The position numbers and the translations under genes are program-made. Shown piece by piece: positions 9,197 through 18,323 of a DNA stretch of 64,000 nt. Position 1 is the first letter of the stretch. Every line of letters starts with the position of its first letter. The DNA comes from Bordetella hinzii LMG 13501 (lineage in GTDB: Bacteria > Pseudomonadota > Gammaproteobacteria > Burkholderiales > Burkholderiaceae_B), in NCBI RefSeq assembly GCF_001548475.1, contig NZ_LRUJ01000002.1, positions 171,460-235,459 of the forward strand, read 5' to 3'. The notes beneath the pieces are model-generated. The model was not told the origin of the DNA and did not search any database. It was given only the letters and a program-made list of their open reading frames with translations.

Positions 9197-10342
9197 ATGA
9201 CGTTGCGCACCCCTATCAAGCTGCTGGCCGCGGGTATCGCCGCCGCCTGCCTTACCAGCATGGCCCAGGCCGCCGACATCAAGTTCGGTTTCGCCGCGCC
9301 CCTGACCGGACCGCAGTCGCACTACGGCGAGGACATGCAGAACGGCCTGACGCTGGCCCTCGAGGAAGCCAACCAGAAAGGCATCCAGGTCGACGGCAAA
9401 CCGGCCAAGTTCGTGCTGGTTTCGCGTGACGACCAGGCCGATGCCCGCGTGGCCGTCCAGGTGGCGCAGCAACTGGTGGACCAGGATGTCAACGGCATCC
9501 TGGGCCATTTCAACTCGGGCACCACCATCCCGGCCTCGCGCGTCTACCACGACGCCGGCCTGCCGCAGATTGCCATGGCCACCTCGCCCGAGTACACCAA
9601 GCAGGGCTATGAGACGACCTTCCGCATGATGACCAGTGACACCCAGCAGGGCGGGGCGGTGGGCAAGTTCATGGTCGAGAAGCTCAACGCCAAGAAGATC
9701 GCCCTCATCGACGACCGCACCGCCTACGGCCAGGGCCTGGCCGACGAGGTCGAGAAGGCGGTCAAGGCGGCCGGCGGCCAGATCGTGCGCCGCGAGTACA
9801 CCACGGACAAGGCCAACGATTTCACGTCCATCCTGACCAATATCAAGGGCGTGGCGCCGGACGCCATCTTCTACGGCGGCCTGGACGCGCAGTCCGGCCC
9901 CATGAAGCGCCAGATGGCGACGCTGGGCCTGAAGGCGCCGCTGGTTTCCGGGGAAATGACCCGCAGCGACACCTTCATCAAGCTCGCCGGAGACGCCGCC
10001 GACGGCACCTATGCGTCGCTGGCCGGCGTGCCGCTGGACAAGATGAGCGCGGGCAAGGATTTTGAGCAGCGCTACCAGGCCCGCTTCAAAAAGGCCCCGG
10101 GCGTCTATGCGCCCTATGCCTACGACGGCGCCTGGAACATGATCACCGCCATCGAGAAAGCCGGCTCGGCCAAGCCCGAGAAATATCTGCCCCAGCTGGC
10201 CAAGCTCAACCGCAAGGGCGCCACCAGCGAACACATCGCCTACGACGACAAGGGCGATCTGAAGGAAATCTCGGTCACCATTTACCAGGTCAAGAATGGT
10301 AAGTGGGAAATGGTCGAGACCATGGTCAGCCAGGCGCAATAA
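9197..10342 (+). CDS. livK: Branched-chain amino acid ABC transporter, periplasmic binding protein (LivK/LivJ type)
   Basis: This 381-residue precursor has a Sec signal peptide (MTLRTPIKLLAAGIAAACLTSMAQA, cleavage after AQA near residue 25). The mature part is a type I periplasmic binding fold opening IKFGFAAPLTGPQ, with the family pattern of a Leu/Ile/Val-binding protein. A strong GGGAGGAAACC ribosome site sits before the ATG at 9197, and TATAAC at 9156-9161 is a possible -10. It is the first of five genes (binding protein, two permeases, two ATPases). Specificity for Leu/Ile/Val versus other amino acids or amides cannot be read from sequence. Confidence 0.93.
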   Translation: MTLRTPIKLLAAGIAAACLTSMAQAADIKFGFAAPLTGPQSHYGEDMQNGLTLALEEANQKGIQVDGKPAKFVLVSRDDQADARVAVQVAQQLVDQDVNGILGHFNSGTTIPASRVYHDAGLPQIAMATSPEYTKQGYETTFRMMTSDTQQGGAVGKFMVEKLNAKKIALIDDRTAYGQGLADEVEKAVKAAGGQIVRREYTTDKANDFTSILTNIKGVAPDAIFYGGLDAQSGPMKRQMATLGLKAPLVSGEMTRSDTFIKLAGDAADGTYASLAGVPLDKMSAGKDFEQRYQARFKKAPGVYAPYAYDGAWNMITAIEKAGSAKPEKYLPQLAKLNRKGATSEHIAYDDKGDLKEISVTIYQVKNGKWEMVETMVSQAQ

Positions 10343-10445
10343 GCCTGGCCCGGCGGCGCGCCGCCGCCGCCGGGCGCCCTGGGGCGCCCCGGGGTGCATC
10401 CGTCCACGCCGCGACGGTCTTTTCCGGCTCTTTACCGCAGCCCGT

Positions 10446-11375
10446 ATGGATATCTTCATTCAGCAACTCATCAACGGCCTGACGCTGGGCAGCGTGTACG
10501 CGCTGGTCGCCCTGGGCTACACCATGGTCTACGGCATCATCGGCCTGATCAACTTCGCCCATGGCGATGTGGTCATGATCGGCGCGATGACGGCGACCAT
10601 GATCGCCGCCTCCCTGATCGGCGCCGACGCCAATACCTCGGCTTTCGTCGTGCTGGGCGTAGGCCTGCTGGCGGCCGTGCCCTTGTGCATGGCCGTGGGC
10701 TGGACCGCCGAGCGCGTGGCCTACCGGCCGCTGCGCCGCGCGCCGCGCCTGGCCGCCCTGATCACCGCCATCGGCGTGTCCATCATCCTGCAGAACCTGG
10801 CGATGATGGTCTGGGGGCGCAACTACCTCAATTTTCCGCAGATCCTCTCGCCCAAGGTGATGGATGTCTTCGGCGCGCGCCTGAGCACGCTGCAGATCGC
10901 CATCGTCGTCATCGCCGCGGCCATCATGGGCGCGCTGCTGCTCGTGGTGCACAAGACGCGGCTGGGCACGGCCATGCGCGCCACGGCCCAGAACCGCGAA
11001 GTGGCCGGCCTGATGGGCGTGAACATCAATACGGTGATCTCGGCGGCCTTCCTGATCGGCTCGGCGCTGGCCGCCGTGGCCGGCATGATGGTCACGACCT
11101 ACTATGGCGTCTCGCAATACACCATGGGCTTCATGCTGGGGCTCAAGGCCTTCACCGCCGCCGTGCTGGGCGGCATTGGCAATCTGGTCGGCGCCATGGC
11201 GGGCGGCTTGCTGCTGGGCGTGATCGAGGCCTTGGGCTCGGGCTATATCGGCGACCTGACCGGCGGCTTCCTGGGCAGCCATTACCAGGACGTCTTTGCT
11301 TTCATCGTGCTGGTGCTGGTGCTGATTTTCCGTCCCTCGGGTCTTCTGGGCGAACGTGTGGGAGACCGCGCATGA
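10446..11375 (+). CDS. livH: Branched-chain amino acid ABC transporter permease LivH
   Basis: The 309-residue permease has about eight membrane helices. It opens with MDIFIQQLINGLTLGSVYAL and carries GLINFAHGD, the LivH hallmark. The ATG at 10446 is chosen although the frame extends upstream through GC-rich sequence without a membrane segment. Its stop overlaps the livM start by four bases (ATGA), suggesting translational coupling. It forms the inner-membrane channel with LivM. Confidence 0.95.
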   Translation: MDIFIQQLINGLTLGSVYALVALGYTMVYGIIGLINFAHGDVVMIGAMTATMIAASLIGADANTSAFVVLGVGLLAAVPLCMAVGWTAERVAYRPLRRAPRLAALITAIGVSIILQNLAMMVWGRNYLNFPQILSPKVMDVFGARLSTLQIAIVVIAAAIMGALLLVVHKTRLGTAMRATAQNREVAGLMGVNINTVISAAFLIGSALAAVAGMMVTTYYGVSQYTMGFMLGLKAFTAAVLGGIGNLVGAMAGGLLLGVIEALGSGYIGDLTGGFLGSHYQDVFAFIVLVLVLIFRPSGLLGERVGDRA

Positions 11376-12448
11376 CGGCCAGAAAGATTCCCCTTGCCAC
11401 TCTCCTGGGCATCGTGCTGATCGGCGTGGTGCTGGCCGTGTTGCCCTTTGTGCTGGGCATGGCCGGCCAGAGCTGGGTGCGCATCCTCAATTTCGCGCTG
11501 CTCTACGTGATGCTGGCCCTGGGCCTGAACATCGTGGTGGGCTTTGCCGGCCTGCTGGACCTGGGCTATATCGCTTTCTATGCCGTAGGCGCCTATACCT
11601 GGGCCTTGCTGGCTTCGCCGCACTTCGGCCTGCACCTGCCGTTCTGGGCCATCTTGCCCATCGCGCTGGTGCTGGCCTGCATCTTCGGCGTGCTGCTGGG
11701 CGCGCCCACCCTGAAGCTGCGCGGCGACTATCTCGCCATCGTGACCCTGGGCTTTGGGGAGATCATCCGCATCTTCCTGAACAACCTGAACGCGCCGGTC
11801 AACATCACCAACGGTCCGCAGGGCATCAACCGGATCGATCCCTTCAAGATCGGCGACTTCAACTTCGGCCGCACCGAAACCCTGCTGGGATTGCGCGTCA
11901 CCGGGCCCGAGAAGTATTACTACCTGCTGGTCCTGCTGACCCTGCTCATCATGCTGGTCTGCGCGCGGCTGCAGAACTCGCGCATCGGGCGCGCCTGGGA
12001 GGCCATACGGGAGGACGAGGTCGCGGCCAAGGCCATGGGCATCAACACGCGCAATATCAAGCTGCTGGCCTTCGCCATGGGCGCATCGTTCGGCGGCGTG
12101 GCGGGCGCGCTCTTTGCCTCCATGCAGGGATTCGTCAGCCCCGAAAGCTTCAGCCTGACGGAATCCATCTCCATCCTGTGCATGGTGGTGCTGGGCGGCA
12201 TGGGCAACATCCCCGGCGTCATCCTGGGCGCCATCATCCTGGCGGCGCTGCCCGAATTCCTGCGCGCCGTGGTCGAGCCGGCGCAGCATTTCCTCTTCGG
12301 CGCCGTGGTGCTGGATCCCGAGGGCATACGCATGCTGCTCTTCGGGCTGGCCATGGTCTGCGTCATGCTGTTCCGGCCGGCGGGCCTGTGGCCGTCCGCG
12401 GTGCGCCGGCGCGAACTGGCGGGCAATCGCCAGGGAGGGGCGGCATGA
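11372..12448 (+). CDS. livM: Branched-chain amino acid ABC transporter permease LivM
   Basis: The 358-residue permease contains the LivM-type segment NIVVGFAGLLDLGYIAFY near residues 50-67 and the cytoplasmic loop RLQNSRIGRAWEAIREDE (about 197-214), the EAA-like contact for the ATPase. The start at 11372 overlaps livH by ATGA and the end overlaps livG the same way. About ten hydrophobic segments are visible. Confidence 0.95.
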   Translation: MTARKIPLATLLGIVLIGVVLAVLPFVLGMAGQSWVRILNFALLYVMLALGLNIVVGFAGLLDLGYIAFYAVGAYTWALLASPHFGLHLPFWAILPIALVLACIFGVLLGAPTLKLRGDYLAIVTLGFGEIIRIFLNNLNAPVNITNGPQGINRIDPFKIGDFNFGRTETLLGLRVTGPEKYYYLLVLLTLLIMLVCARLQNSRIGRAWEAIREDEVAAKAMGINTRNIKLLAFAMGASFGGVAGALFASMQGFVSPESFSLTESISILCMVVLGGMGNIPGVILGAIILAALPEFLRAVVEPAQHFLFGAVVLDPEGIRMLLFGLAMVCVMLFRPAGLWPSAVRRRELAGNRQGGAA

Positions 12449-13251
12449 GCAAACTGCTGCAAGCCCAGGGCCTGGGCAAGCGCTTCGGCGGCCTGCGCGC
12501 GCTGACCGACGTCAGTTTCGATATCGAAGCCGGCGAGATCTATGGGCTGATCGGCCCCAATGGCGCGGGCAAGACGACGCTGTTCAATGTGCTGACGGGC
12601 CTCTACATCCCCGAAGAGGGGCGCTGCGAATTCAACGGCCTGTCCATCGTCGGCAGCAAGCCGCATGAGGTGTCCCAGGCCGGCCTGGCGCGGACCTTCC
12701 AGAATATCCGCCTGTTCGCCAATCTGAGCGCCATCGAGAATGTGATGATAGGGCGGCATGCCCGCACGCGCGCCGGTGTCCTGGGGGCCGTGCTGCGCAC
12801 TCGCGCCCAGCGCGCCGAAGAAGCGGCCATCGAGCGCCGGGCGCATGAGCTGCTCGACTATGTCGGCATCGGGCATCGCGCCAATGACCTGGCGCGTTCC
12901 CTGCCCTATGGGGACCAGCGCCGCCTGGAAATCGCCCGGGCCCTGGCGACCGATCCCAAGCTGCTGGCCCTGGACGAGCCGGCCGCGGGCATGAACGCCT
13001 CGGAGACCGTGGTCCTGCGCCAATTGATCGAGAAAATCCGTGCCGATGGCATTACCGTGCTCCTGATCGAGCACGACATGAAGCTGGTCATGGGCCTGTG
13101 CGACCGCGTGCTCGTGCTGGAATACGGCAAGGTGCTGTCCATGGGCCGACCCGCCGACGTCCAGCGCGATCCCAAGGTCATCGAAGCCTATCTGGGCGCG
13201 GGCGCGGCCCAGGATCCCTTGTTGCATCTTTCGACGGAGCAGCCCTCATGA
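12445..13251 (+). CDS. livG: Branched-chain amino acid ABC transporter ATP-binding protein LivG
   Basis: This 268-residue ATPase has Walker A GPNGAGKT (about residues 35-42), the Q-loop in ARTFQNIRLF, a degenerate signature LPYGDQRRLEIARAL typical of LivG, Walker B LLALDEPAAGMN and the switch His in LLIEHDM. The ATG at 12445 overlaps livM by four bases. The C-terminal extension after the H-loop is normal for LivG. Confidence 0.95.
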   Translation: MSKLLQAQGLGKRFGGLRALTDVSFDIEAGEIYGLIGPNGAGKTTLFNVLTGLYIPEEGRCEFNGLSIVGSKPHEVSQAGLARTFQNIRLFANLSAIENVMIGRHARTRAGVLGAVLRTRAQRAEEAAIERRAHELLDYVGIGHRANDLARSLPYGDQRRLEIARALATDPKLLALDEPAAGMNASETVVLRQLIEKIRADGITVLLIEHDMKLVMGLCDRVLVLEYGKVLSMGRPADVQRDPKVIEAYLGAGAAQDPLLHLSTEQPS

Positions 13252-13973
13252 CGCAGGCCTTGCTTGAACTACGTGGCCTGGAAGTGGCTTATGGCGGCAT
13301 CCGAGCCGTGCGCGGGGTCGATCTCAGGGTCGAGGCCGGCGAGCTGGTTTGCCTGATCGGCGCCAACGGCGCGGGCAAAAGCTCCACGCTGCGCGCCATC
13401 TGCGGCCTGGTGCCGGCCGCCGGGGGCGAGATCCACTATGACGGCCAGTCCATCTCGGGGGCGCGTTCTTTCGAGCTGGTGCGCCGCGGCCTGGTGATGG
13501 TGCCCGAGGGGCGCGGCATCTTCGGCCAGCTCACCATCGAGGAAAACCTCGCCATGGGCGCCTATGTCCGTCGCGACGCGGCCGCCATCCGCGAAGACAC
13601 CGAGCGGGTGTTCACGCTTTTTCCCCGCCTGGCCGAACGCCGCCGCCAGGCCGCCGGCACGCTGTCCGGCGGCGAGCAGCAAATGGTGGCCATGGGCCGC
13701 GCCATGATCGCGCGCCCCAAGCTGCTGCTGCTGGATGAGCCCTCGATGGGCCTGGCGCCACTCATGGTGGACAAGGTCTTCGAGGTCGTGCGTGGCATCG
13801 CCGCCGAAGGCGTGACCATATTGCTCATCGAACAGAACGCCCGCCTGGCCCTGGAACATGCCGACCGCGGCTATGTGATGGAGTCGGGCGAGATCACGCT
13901 GACCGGGCCGGCGCGCGGCATGCTGGACGATCCCAAGGTGCGCGCCGCCTACCTGGGCGAGATCGAGGCTTAG
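13248..13973 (+). CDS. livF: Branched-chain amino acid ABC transporter ATP-binding protein LivF
   Basis: This 241-residue ATPase has Walker A GANGAGKS (about residues 37-44), signature LSGGEQQMVAMGRA, Walker B LLLLDEPSMGLAP and H-loop ILLIEQNA, where Gln replaces the usual His as is normal for LivF. It overlaps livG by ATGA, so all four downstream liv genes are coupled. Its stop overlaps the convergent MFS gene by four bases, leaving no room for a terminator between them. Confidence 0.95.
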   Translation: MTQALLELRGLEVAYGGIRAVRGVDLRVEAGELVCLIGANGAGKSSTLRAICGLVPAAGGEIHYDGQSISGARSFELVRRGLVMVPEGRGIFGQLTIEENLAMGAYVRRDAAAIREDTERVFTLFPRLAERRRQAAGTLSGGEQQMVAMGRAMIARPKLLLLDEPSMGLAPLMVDKVFEVVRGIAAEGVTILLIEQNARLALEHADRGYVMESGEITLTGPARGMLDDPKVRAAYLGEIEA

Positions 13974-15265
13974 GCCCCGGCTTGCCGCAGCTGCGGCGCG
14001 GCCGGCTTGCGGTTGATGCGCAGGGCGATCACCGCGGCCACCAGGCCGGTCGAGCCTGCCAGCACGAAGGCCATCAGATAGCTGCCCGACATTTCGCGCA
14101 CGGCGCCGCCCATCCAGGCCGCGGCGGCCGCGCCGACCTGGTGTCCGGCCACGATCCAGCCGAAGACCACGGGCGCGTCGCGCTCGCCGAAGGCCTCGGT
14201 GGCCAGGCGCAGCGTGGGCGGCACGGTGGCGATCCAGTCCAGGCCAAAGAAAATCGCGAAGATTGACAGGCTGTAGAACGAGAAGTCGGAGTAGGGCAGA
14301 TACATCAGGGACAGCCCGCGCAGCGCGTAGTACACGAACAACAGCTTGCGCGGATCATAGCGGTCGGTCAGCCAGCCCGAGGCCGTGGTGCCCACCAGGT
14401 CGAAGACGCCCATGAGCGCCAGCAGGCCGGCCGCCTGCACTTCGGCGATGCCATGGTCGCCGCAAAGCGAGATGAGGTGGGTGCCCACCAGGCCATTGGT
14501 GGTGAAGCCGCAGACAAAGAAGGTGGCGAACAAATACCAGAAGGCGCGCGTGCGGCGGGCGCGGTTCAGGGCGCCGAAGGTCTGGGCGAGCAGGCCGGTG
14601 CGCGGGGCGGCCGAAGGCGGCGGCGCATGCGGATCGGCGCCATAAGGGCGCAGGCCCACACTGGCCGGCCGGTCGGGCACCAGCCACCAGGCAAAGGGCA
14701 CGATCACGGCGGCGCCGGCGGCCACTGCCCAGACCACGCGCGTCCAGTCGCCCGAAGCCGCCAGGGCGGCCAGCACCGGCAGAAAGAGCAGGTTGCCGGT
14801 GGCCGTGCTGGCGGTGAGCAAGCCCATCATGAGCCCGCGGCGGGTGACGAACCAGCGGTTGACCACGGTCGCGCCCAGCACGACGGCCACGGCGCCGCTG
14901 GCCAGTCCGGAGAACAGCCCCCAGGTCAGCAGCAGATGCCAGGATTCGGTCATGAAGGCGCTGGCCGCGCTGGAGGCCGACATCACCACCAGGGCCGTGA
15001 TCAGCACGCGGCGCAGGCCGAAACGCTCCATGGCGGCGGCGGCGAAGGGGCCGACCAGGCCATACAGAAAGATGCCCAGGGCGGCGGCCGCGGAGATGGT
15101 CGCGCGGCTCCAGCCGAAGTCTTCCTGCAGCGGCGTCAGCAGCACGCCGGGCGTCGAGCGCAGGCCGGCGGAAACCAGAAGGGCAAAGAAAATCACGGCC
15201 ACGACCACGAAGGCGTAGTGCTGGCCAAGACGCTGGAAGGGGCGGGGAAGGCGGGCTATACTCAT
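13970..15265 (-). CDS. MFS transporter, probable efflux or monocarboxylate-type carrier
   Basis: This 431-residue protein has twelve predicted membrane helices and the MFS loop 2-3 pattern (GPFAAAAMERFGLRRVLI). The ATG at 15265 (MSIARLPRP) is used; the frame extends further but into the shared operator. A TetR-family regulator is divergently encoded, and the start codon lies inside the left arm of a 20-bp inverted repeat, so repression by that regulator is very likely. Sequence resembles the OFA/monocarboxylate-porter-like MFS group (SRATISAAAALGIFLYGLVGP). The substrate is not deducible. Confidence 0.85.
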   Translation of the reverse strand: MSIARLPRPFQRLGQHYAFVVVAVIFFALLVSAGLRSTPGVLLTPLQEDFGWSRATISAAAALGIFLYGLVGPFAAAAMERFGLRRVLITALVVMSASSAASAFMTESWHLLLTWGLFSGLASGAVAVVLGATVVNRWFVTRRGLMMGLLTASTATGNLLFLPVLAALAASGDWTRVVWAVAAGAAVIVPFAWWLVPDRPASVGLRPYGADPHAPPPSAAPRTGLLAQTFGALNRARRTRAFWYLFATFFVCGFTTNGLVGTHLISLCGDHGIAEVQAAGLLALMGVFDLVGTTASGWLTDRYDPRKLLFVYYALRGLSLMYLPYSDFSFYSLSIFAIFFGLDWIATVPPTLRLATEAFGERDAPVVFGWIVAGHQVGAAAAAWMGGAVREMSGSYLMAFVLAGSTGLVAAVIALRINRKPAAPQLRQAGA

Positions 15266-15319
15266 GTTACTCACCGGTACGTATGGGGTTTGTGCATAGT
15301 ACGTACCGGTCAGTAACAT
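15264..15319. promoter_or_regulatory. Shared operator between MFS transporter and TetR regulator
   Basis: Two 20-bp arms, 15264-15283 and 15300-15319, are inverted copies with one mismatch (19/20) around a 16-bp spacer. Each arm is itself partly palindromic around ACCGGT (TAC-N2-ACCGGT-N2-GTA). This is the expected form of a double TetR-family operator controlling both divergent genes. Confidence 0.75.
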
Positions 15320-15348
15320 CGTCAAGTCTTTTTGATGACGGAGGACGC

Positions 15349-15954
15349 ATGACCACTCTGACCTCACCGGCGCCCAAGGGCAAATCGGCCGCCGAGCGCA
15401 TCCGCGAAACGGCGCGCAGGCTGTTCTACCGCGAGGGCATACGCGCGGTCGGCGTGGACGCCATCGTGCACGAGGCCGGCGTCACCAAACCGTCTCTTTA
15501 TCGCGCGTTTTCGTCCAAGGACGAGTTGGCGGCGACGTATCTGCGCGACTACGAGGCCGAGTTCTGGAAGCGCTTCGAGGCCGGCATGGCCGAGCACCCC
15601 GAGGATCCCCGCGCGCAGCTGATGATGTATTTCGATGTCCTTTCCCAGCGCGCCACCCAGTTGTCCGACTATCGCGGCTGTGGCCTGAGCAATGCGGTGA
15701 TCGAGTATCCGGAGGACGGGCATCCGGCCCGGCGCGTGGCGGTGGACCACAAGCGTGTGTTGCATCGGCGCCTGCAGGACATGGCGCGCGGCATGGGCGC
15801 GCGCGACCCGCAAGAACTGGGCGATGCGCTGATGTTGCTGATGGAAGGCGCCTTCGTGACCGGCCAGCTGTTTTCCAGCCCGGACGGTCCGGCCCGCAGC
15901 CTGGTGGCCGCCGCCCAGCGGTTGATCGACGCCAGCCTGCCCGCCAAGCCCTAG
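15349..15954 (+). CDS. TetR/AcrR family transcriptional repressor
   Basis: The 201-residue protein has an N-terminal helix-turn-helix domain (residues about 15-60) with recognition region VDAIVHEAGVTKPSLYRAFS. A ligand-binding C-terminal domain follows. The ATG at 15349 has GGAGG seven bases upstream; an earlier in-frame ATG at 15283 overlaps the operator and is rejected. It faces the MFS gene divergently and most likely represses both through the 15264-15319 inverted repeat, responding to a substrate of the transporter. Confidence 0.9.
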   Translation: MTTLTSPAPKGKSAAERIRETARRLFYREGIRAVGVDAIVHEAGVTKPSLYRAFSSKDELAATYLRDYEAEFWKRFEAGMAEHPEDPRAQLMMYFDVLSQRATQLSDYRGCGLSNAVIEYPEDGHPARRVAVDHKRVLHRRLQDMARGMGARDPQELGDALMLLMEGAFVTGQLFSSPDGPARSLVAAAQRLIDASLPAKP

Positions 15955-15971
15955 GCACCCGGGGCGGCAAG

Positions 15972-16005
15972 AAAAAAGGCGGCGCCCGCGGGCGCCGCCT
16001 TTTTT
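15972..16005. terminator. Bidirectional intrinsic terminator between tetR and amtB
   Basis: A perfect stem GGCGGCGCCC/GGGCGCCGCC with a 2-nt loop is flanked by A6 on the left and T6 on the right. It can terminate the TetR gene on plus and amtB on minus. Confidence 0.9.
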
Positions 16006-16041
16006 CGCAGGGGCCGGGCAGGGCCCGGCCTTGCGCGCGAA

Positions 16042-17280
16042 TCAGCTGTGATAGGCCGATTCGCCGTGGCTGGTGACATCCAGCCCTTCGCGCTCCTGGT
16101 CCTCCGGCACGCGCAGGCCGCAGACCATGTCGGCGATCTTGTAGGCCACCCAGGCCACCACGCCCGACCATACGATGGTCAGCAGCACGCCTTCGAGCTG
16201 CACCCAGACCTGGCCCAGGATCATGCCGGCGCTGTCCAGGCCCGGGCCGCCCAACGCCTTGGCGTTGAACACACCGGTCAGCAGGGCGCCGATGATGCCG
16301 CCCACGCCGTGCACGCCGAACACGTCCAGCGCATCGTCGGCGCGCAAGAGCCGCTTCAGGCCATTGACCCCCCAGACGCAGATCACGCCGGCGGCCACGC
16401 CGATGATGAAGGCGCCCACGGGACCGACCAGGCCGGCGGCCGGGGTGATGCCGACCAGGCCGGCCACCGCGCCCGAGGCCGCGCCCAGCATGGAGGGCTT
16501 GCCCTTGATGGACCACTCCGTGAAGATCCAGGCCAGCACGGCGGCGGCGGTGGCGATCATGGTGTTGAAGAAGGCCAGGGTGGCGCCTTCGTTGGCGGCC
16601 AGGGCGGAGCCGGCGTTAAAGCCGAACCAGCCCACCCACAGCAGCATGGCGCCGATATAGGTCATGGGCAGGTTGTGCGGCTGCATTGCTTCGCGGCCGT
16701 AGCCCACGCGCTTGCCGATCACATAGGCGCCCACCAGGCCGGCCACGCCGGCGTTGATATGCACCACGGTGCCGCCCGCGAAGTCCAGCGCGCCGCGGGC
16801 ATTGAGCAGGCCCGGCGCCGTTTCGGAGGCGAACCACACCATGTGGGCGATGGGCACGTAGGCGAAGGTGAACCAGATCACCGTAAACAGCAGCACGGCG
16901 GAAAAGCGCGCGCGTTCGGCAAAGCTGCCCACGATCAGCGCGCAGGTGATGCCCGCGAAAGTCGCCTGGAACGAAGCGAACAGCAGTTCGGTCAGCGTGG
17001 CCGACATGGCGTATTTGCCATCGACGGCGCTGAACATGCCCGAGAAAAAGGTCCGCGACAGACCGCCAAAGAAGGCATTGCCTTCGGTGAAGGCCAGCGA
17101 GTAGCCGTAGACAAACCACAGCACCAAGGCCAGCACAAACGTGCAAAGCACTTGCATGAGGACCGACAGCACGTTCTTGCTGCGCACCAGGCCGCCGTAG
17201 AACAGGGCCAGGCCCGGCACGGCCATCATGAGCACGAGCAGGGTCGATACCAGCAACCAGGAGATATCCGCTTTATCCAT
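16042..17280 (-). CDS. amtB: Ammonium transporter AmtB
   Basis: The 412-residue protein has eleven predicted helices in Amt order. It starts MDKADISWLLVSTLLVLMM with no separate cleavable signal. The signature DFAGGTVVHINAGVAGLVGA carries the first pore His, and FGVHGVGGIIGALLTGVF the second. It follows glnK on the minus strand, 48 bp downstream, in the standard glnK-amtB arrangement. GlnK binds and blocks the channel when nitrogen is plentiful. Expression should follow the sigma-54 promoter upstream of glnK. Confidence 0.97.
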   Translation of the reverse strand: MDKADISWLLVSTLLVLMMAVPGLALFYGGLVRSKNVLSVLMQVLCTFVLALVLWFVYGYSLAFTEGNAFFGGLSRTFFSGMFSAVDGKYAMSATLTELLFASFQATFAGITCALIVGSFAERARFSAVLLFTVIWFTFAYVPIAHMVWFASETAPGLLNARGALDFAGGTVVHINAGVAGLVGAYVIGKRVGYGREAMQPHNLPMTYIGAMLLWVGWFGFNAGSALAANEGATLAFFNTMIATAAAVLAWIFTEWSIKGKPSMLGAASGAVAGLVGITPAAGLVGPVGAFIIGVAAGVICVWGVNGLKRLLRADDALDVFGVHGVGGIIGALLTGVFNAKALGGPGLDSAGMILGQVWVQLEGVLLTIVWSGVVAWVAYKIADMVCGLRVPEDQEREGLDVTSHGESAYHS

Positions 17281-17328
17281 TTTTCATGGCTCCAATAGGG
17301 TCTTGATTTTTTGTTCTTGCGTGCTTGC

Positions 17329-17679
<351 letters not shown>

Positions 17680-17708
17680 TCATGGTTGCACGTGGGCATC
17701 GCCAATCA

Positions 17709-17724
17709 AGCAAATTCCATGCCA
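17709..17724 (-). promoter_or_regulatory. Sigma-54 promoter of glnK-amtB
   Basis: On the minus strand the sequence reads TGGCATGGAATTTGCT, matching TGGCAC-N5-TTGCW with the exact GG-to-GC spacing (-24/-12). It lies about 40 bp before the glnK start codon. Confidence 0.82.
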
Positions 17725-17774
17725 TCTTTTTTTGCCCGCGGGGCGGGCAAGGGCAGGCACCGGGGGTGCGCACA

Positions 17775-17791
17775 TGCCCCAAACTGGGGCA
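17775..17791. promoter_or_regulatory. NtrC-type binding site, proximal
   Basis: TGCCCCAAACTGGGGCA is a perfect 6-bp-arm palindrome with a 5-bp centre, in the 17-bp format of the NtrC consensus TGCACC-N5-GGTGCA. It lies about 60 bp upstream of the sigma-54 element. Confidence 0.65.
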
Positions 17792-17819
17792 AAAAGCCGG
17801 GCACGCGGCCTCAAAACAG

Positions 17820-17836
17820 TGCGCATTTCTTGCGCA
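17820..17836. promoter_or_regulatory. NtrC-type binding site, distal
   Basis: TGCGCATTTCTTGCGCA repeats the 6-5-6 format and is centred 45 bp from the first site, about four helical turns, as expected for paired enhancer sites. Confidence 0.55.
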
Positions 17837-18241
17837 GTTCGAATGTTGCGGCAGGCATGCAACGGTTTGTTTGAGCGGCGCCAAAAGTGTTGCAAATTGC
17901 TGTGGGTGTACCGCTTGTTTCCGGCAAAACGGGGCCGGGTTGTCGGCGCCCGTGGCCGGCAGAGGCCGTCAAACCCGGCGCTTGCGGGCCGAGCGCCGAT
18001 GGCGGCCGGCCGGTTGCCGGCGTGCGGGCCGGGCATGCTTTGTCATGATTGAAACGCCGGATTACAGCTGGCGGCTTGTTACGCGGCGGCGGCTCATGAA
18101 GAATCAAATCAGTGCAGGCTCTGCAACGGCCTGCCTCGGTGTGCAAGCCGCGGCAATCGGTTTTCACACCGCACGTGGGCCAGTCTAGGGCGGCTGGCCC
18201 CGGATCGCTTCCCGGCGATTCTGTTTTTCTCCTGTGCTTTG
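17837..18241. other. Gap between glnK control region and ubiK; possible small-RNA locus
   Basis: No convincing protein gene is visible in this 400-bp stretch. A weak sigma-70-like pair (TTGTTA at 18076-18081, AAGAAT 17 bp later) would start a plus-strand transcript near 18110 that ends at the strong terminator 18242-18274, giving an RNA of about 160 nt. I did not recognise a known RNA family in it. Confidence 0.35.
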
Positions 18242-18274
18242 AAAAGCGGCACCGTCTCCGGGCCGCTTTTTTTT
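18242..18274 (+). terminator. Intrinsic terminator without an upstream gene
   Basis: AAAAGCGGC (18242-18250) pairs with GCCGCTTTT (18262-18270), followed by four more T residues. It points toward ubiK but no plus-strand gene precedes it for over 2 kb. Confidence 0.8.
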
Positions 18275-18323
18275 CGCCCGGACGTCTTACACTCCTGGTA
18301 TGACTGTTTCAAGCGAGGGCATC

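Noticed and set aside
17757..17769. GCACCGGGGGTGC as a third NtrC site
   Set aside because: The arms match but the centre is three bases rather than five, so the spacing does not fit.
17682..18188. Several 100-190-codon frames on both strands between glnK and ubiK
   Set aside because: They overlap each other and the regulatory sites, lack ribosome sites and have biased composition.
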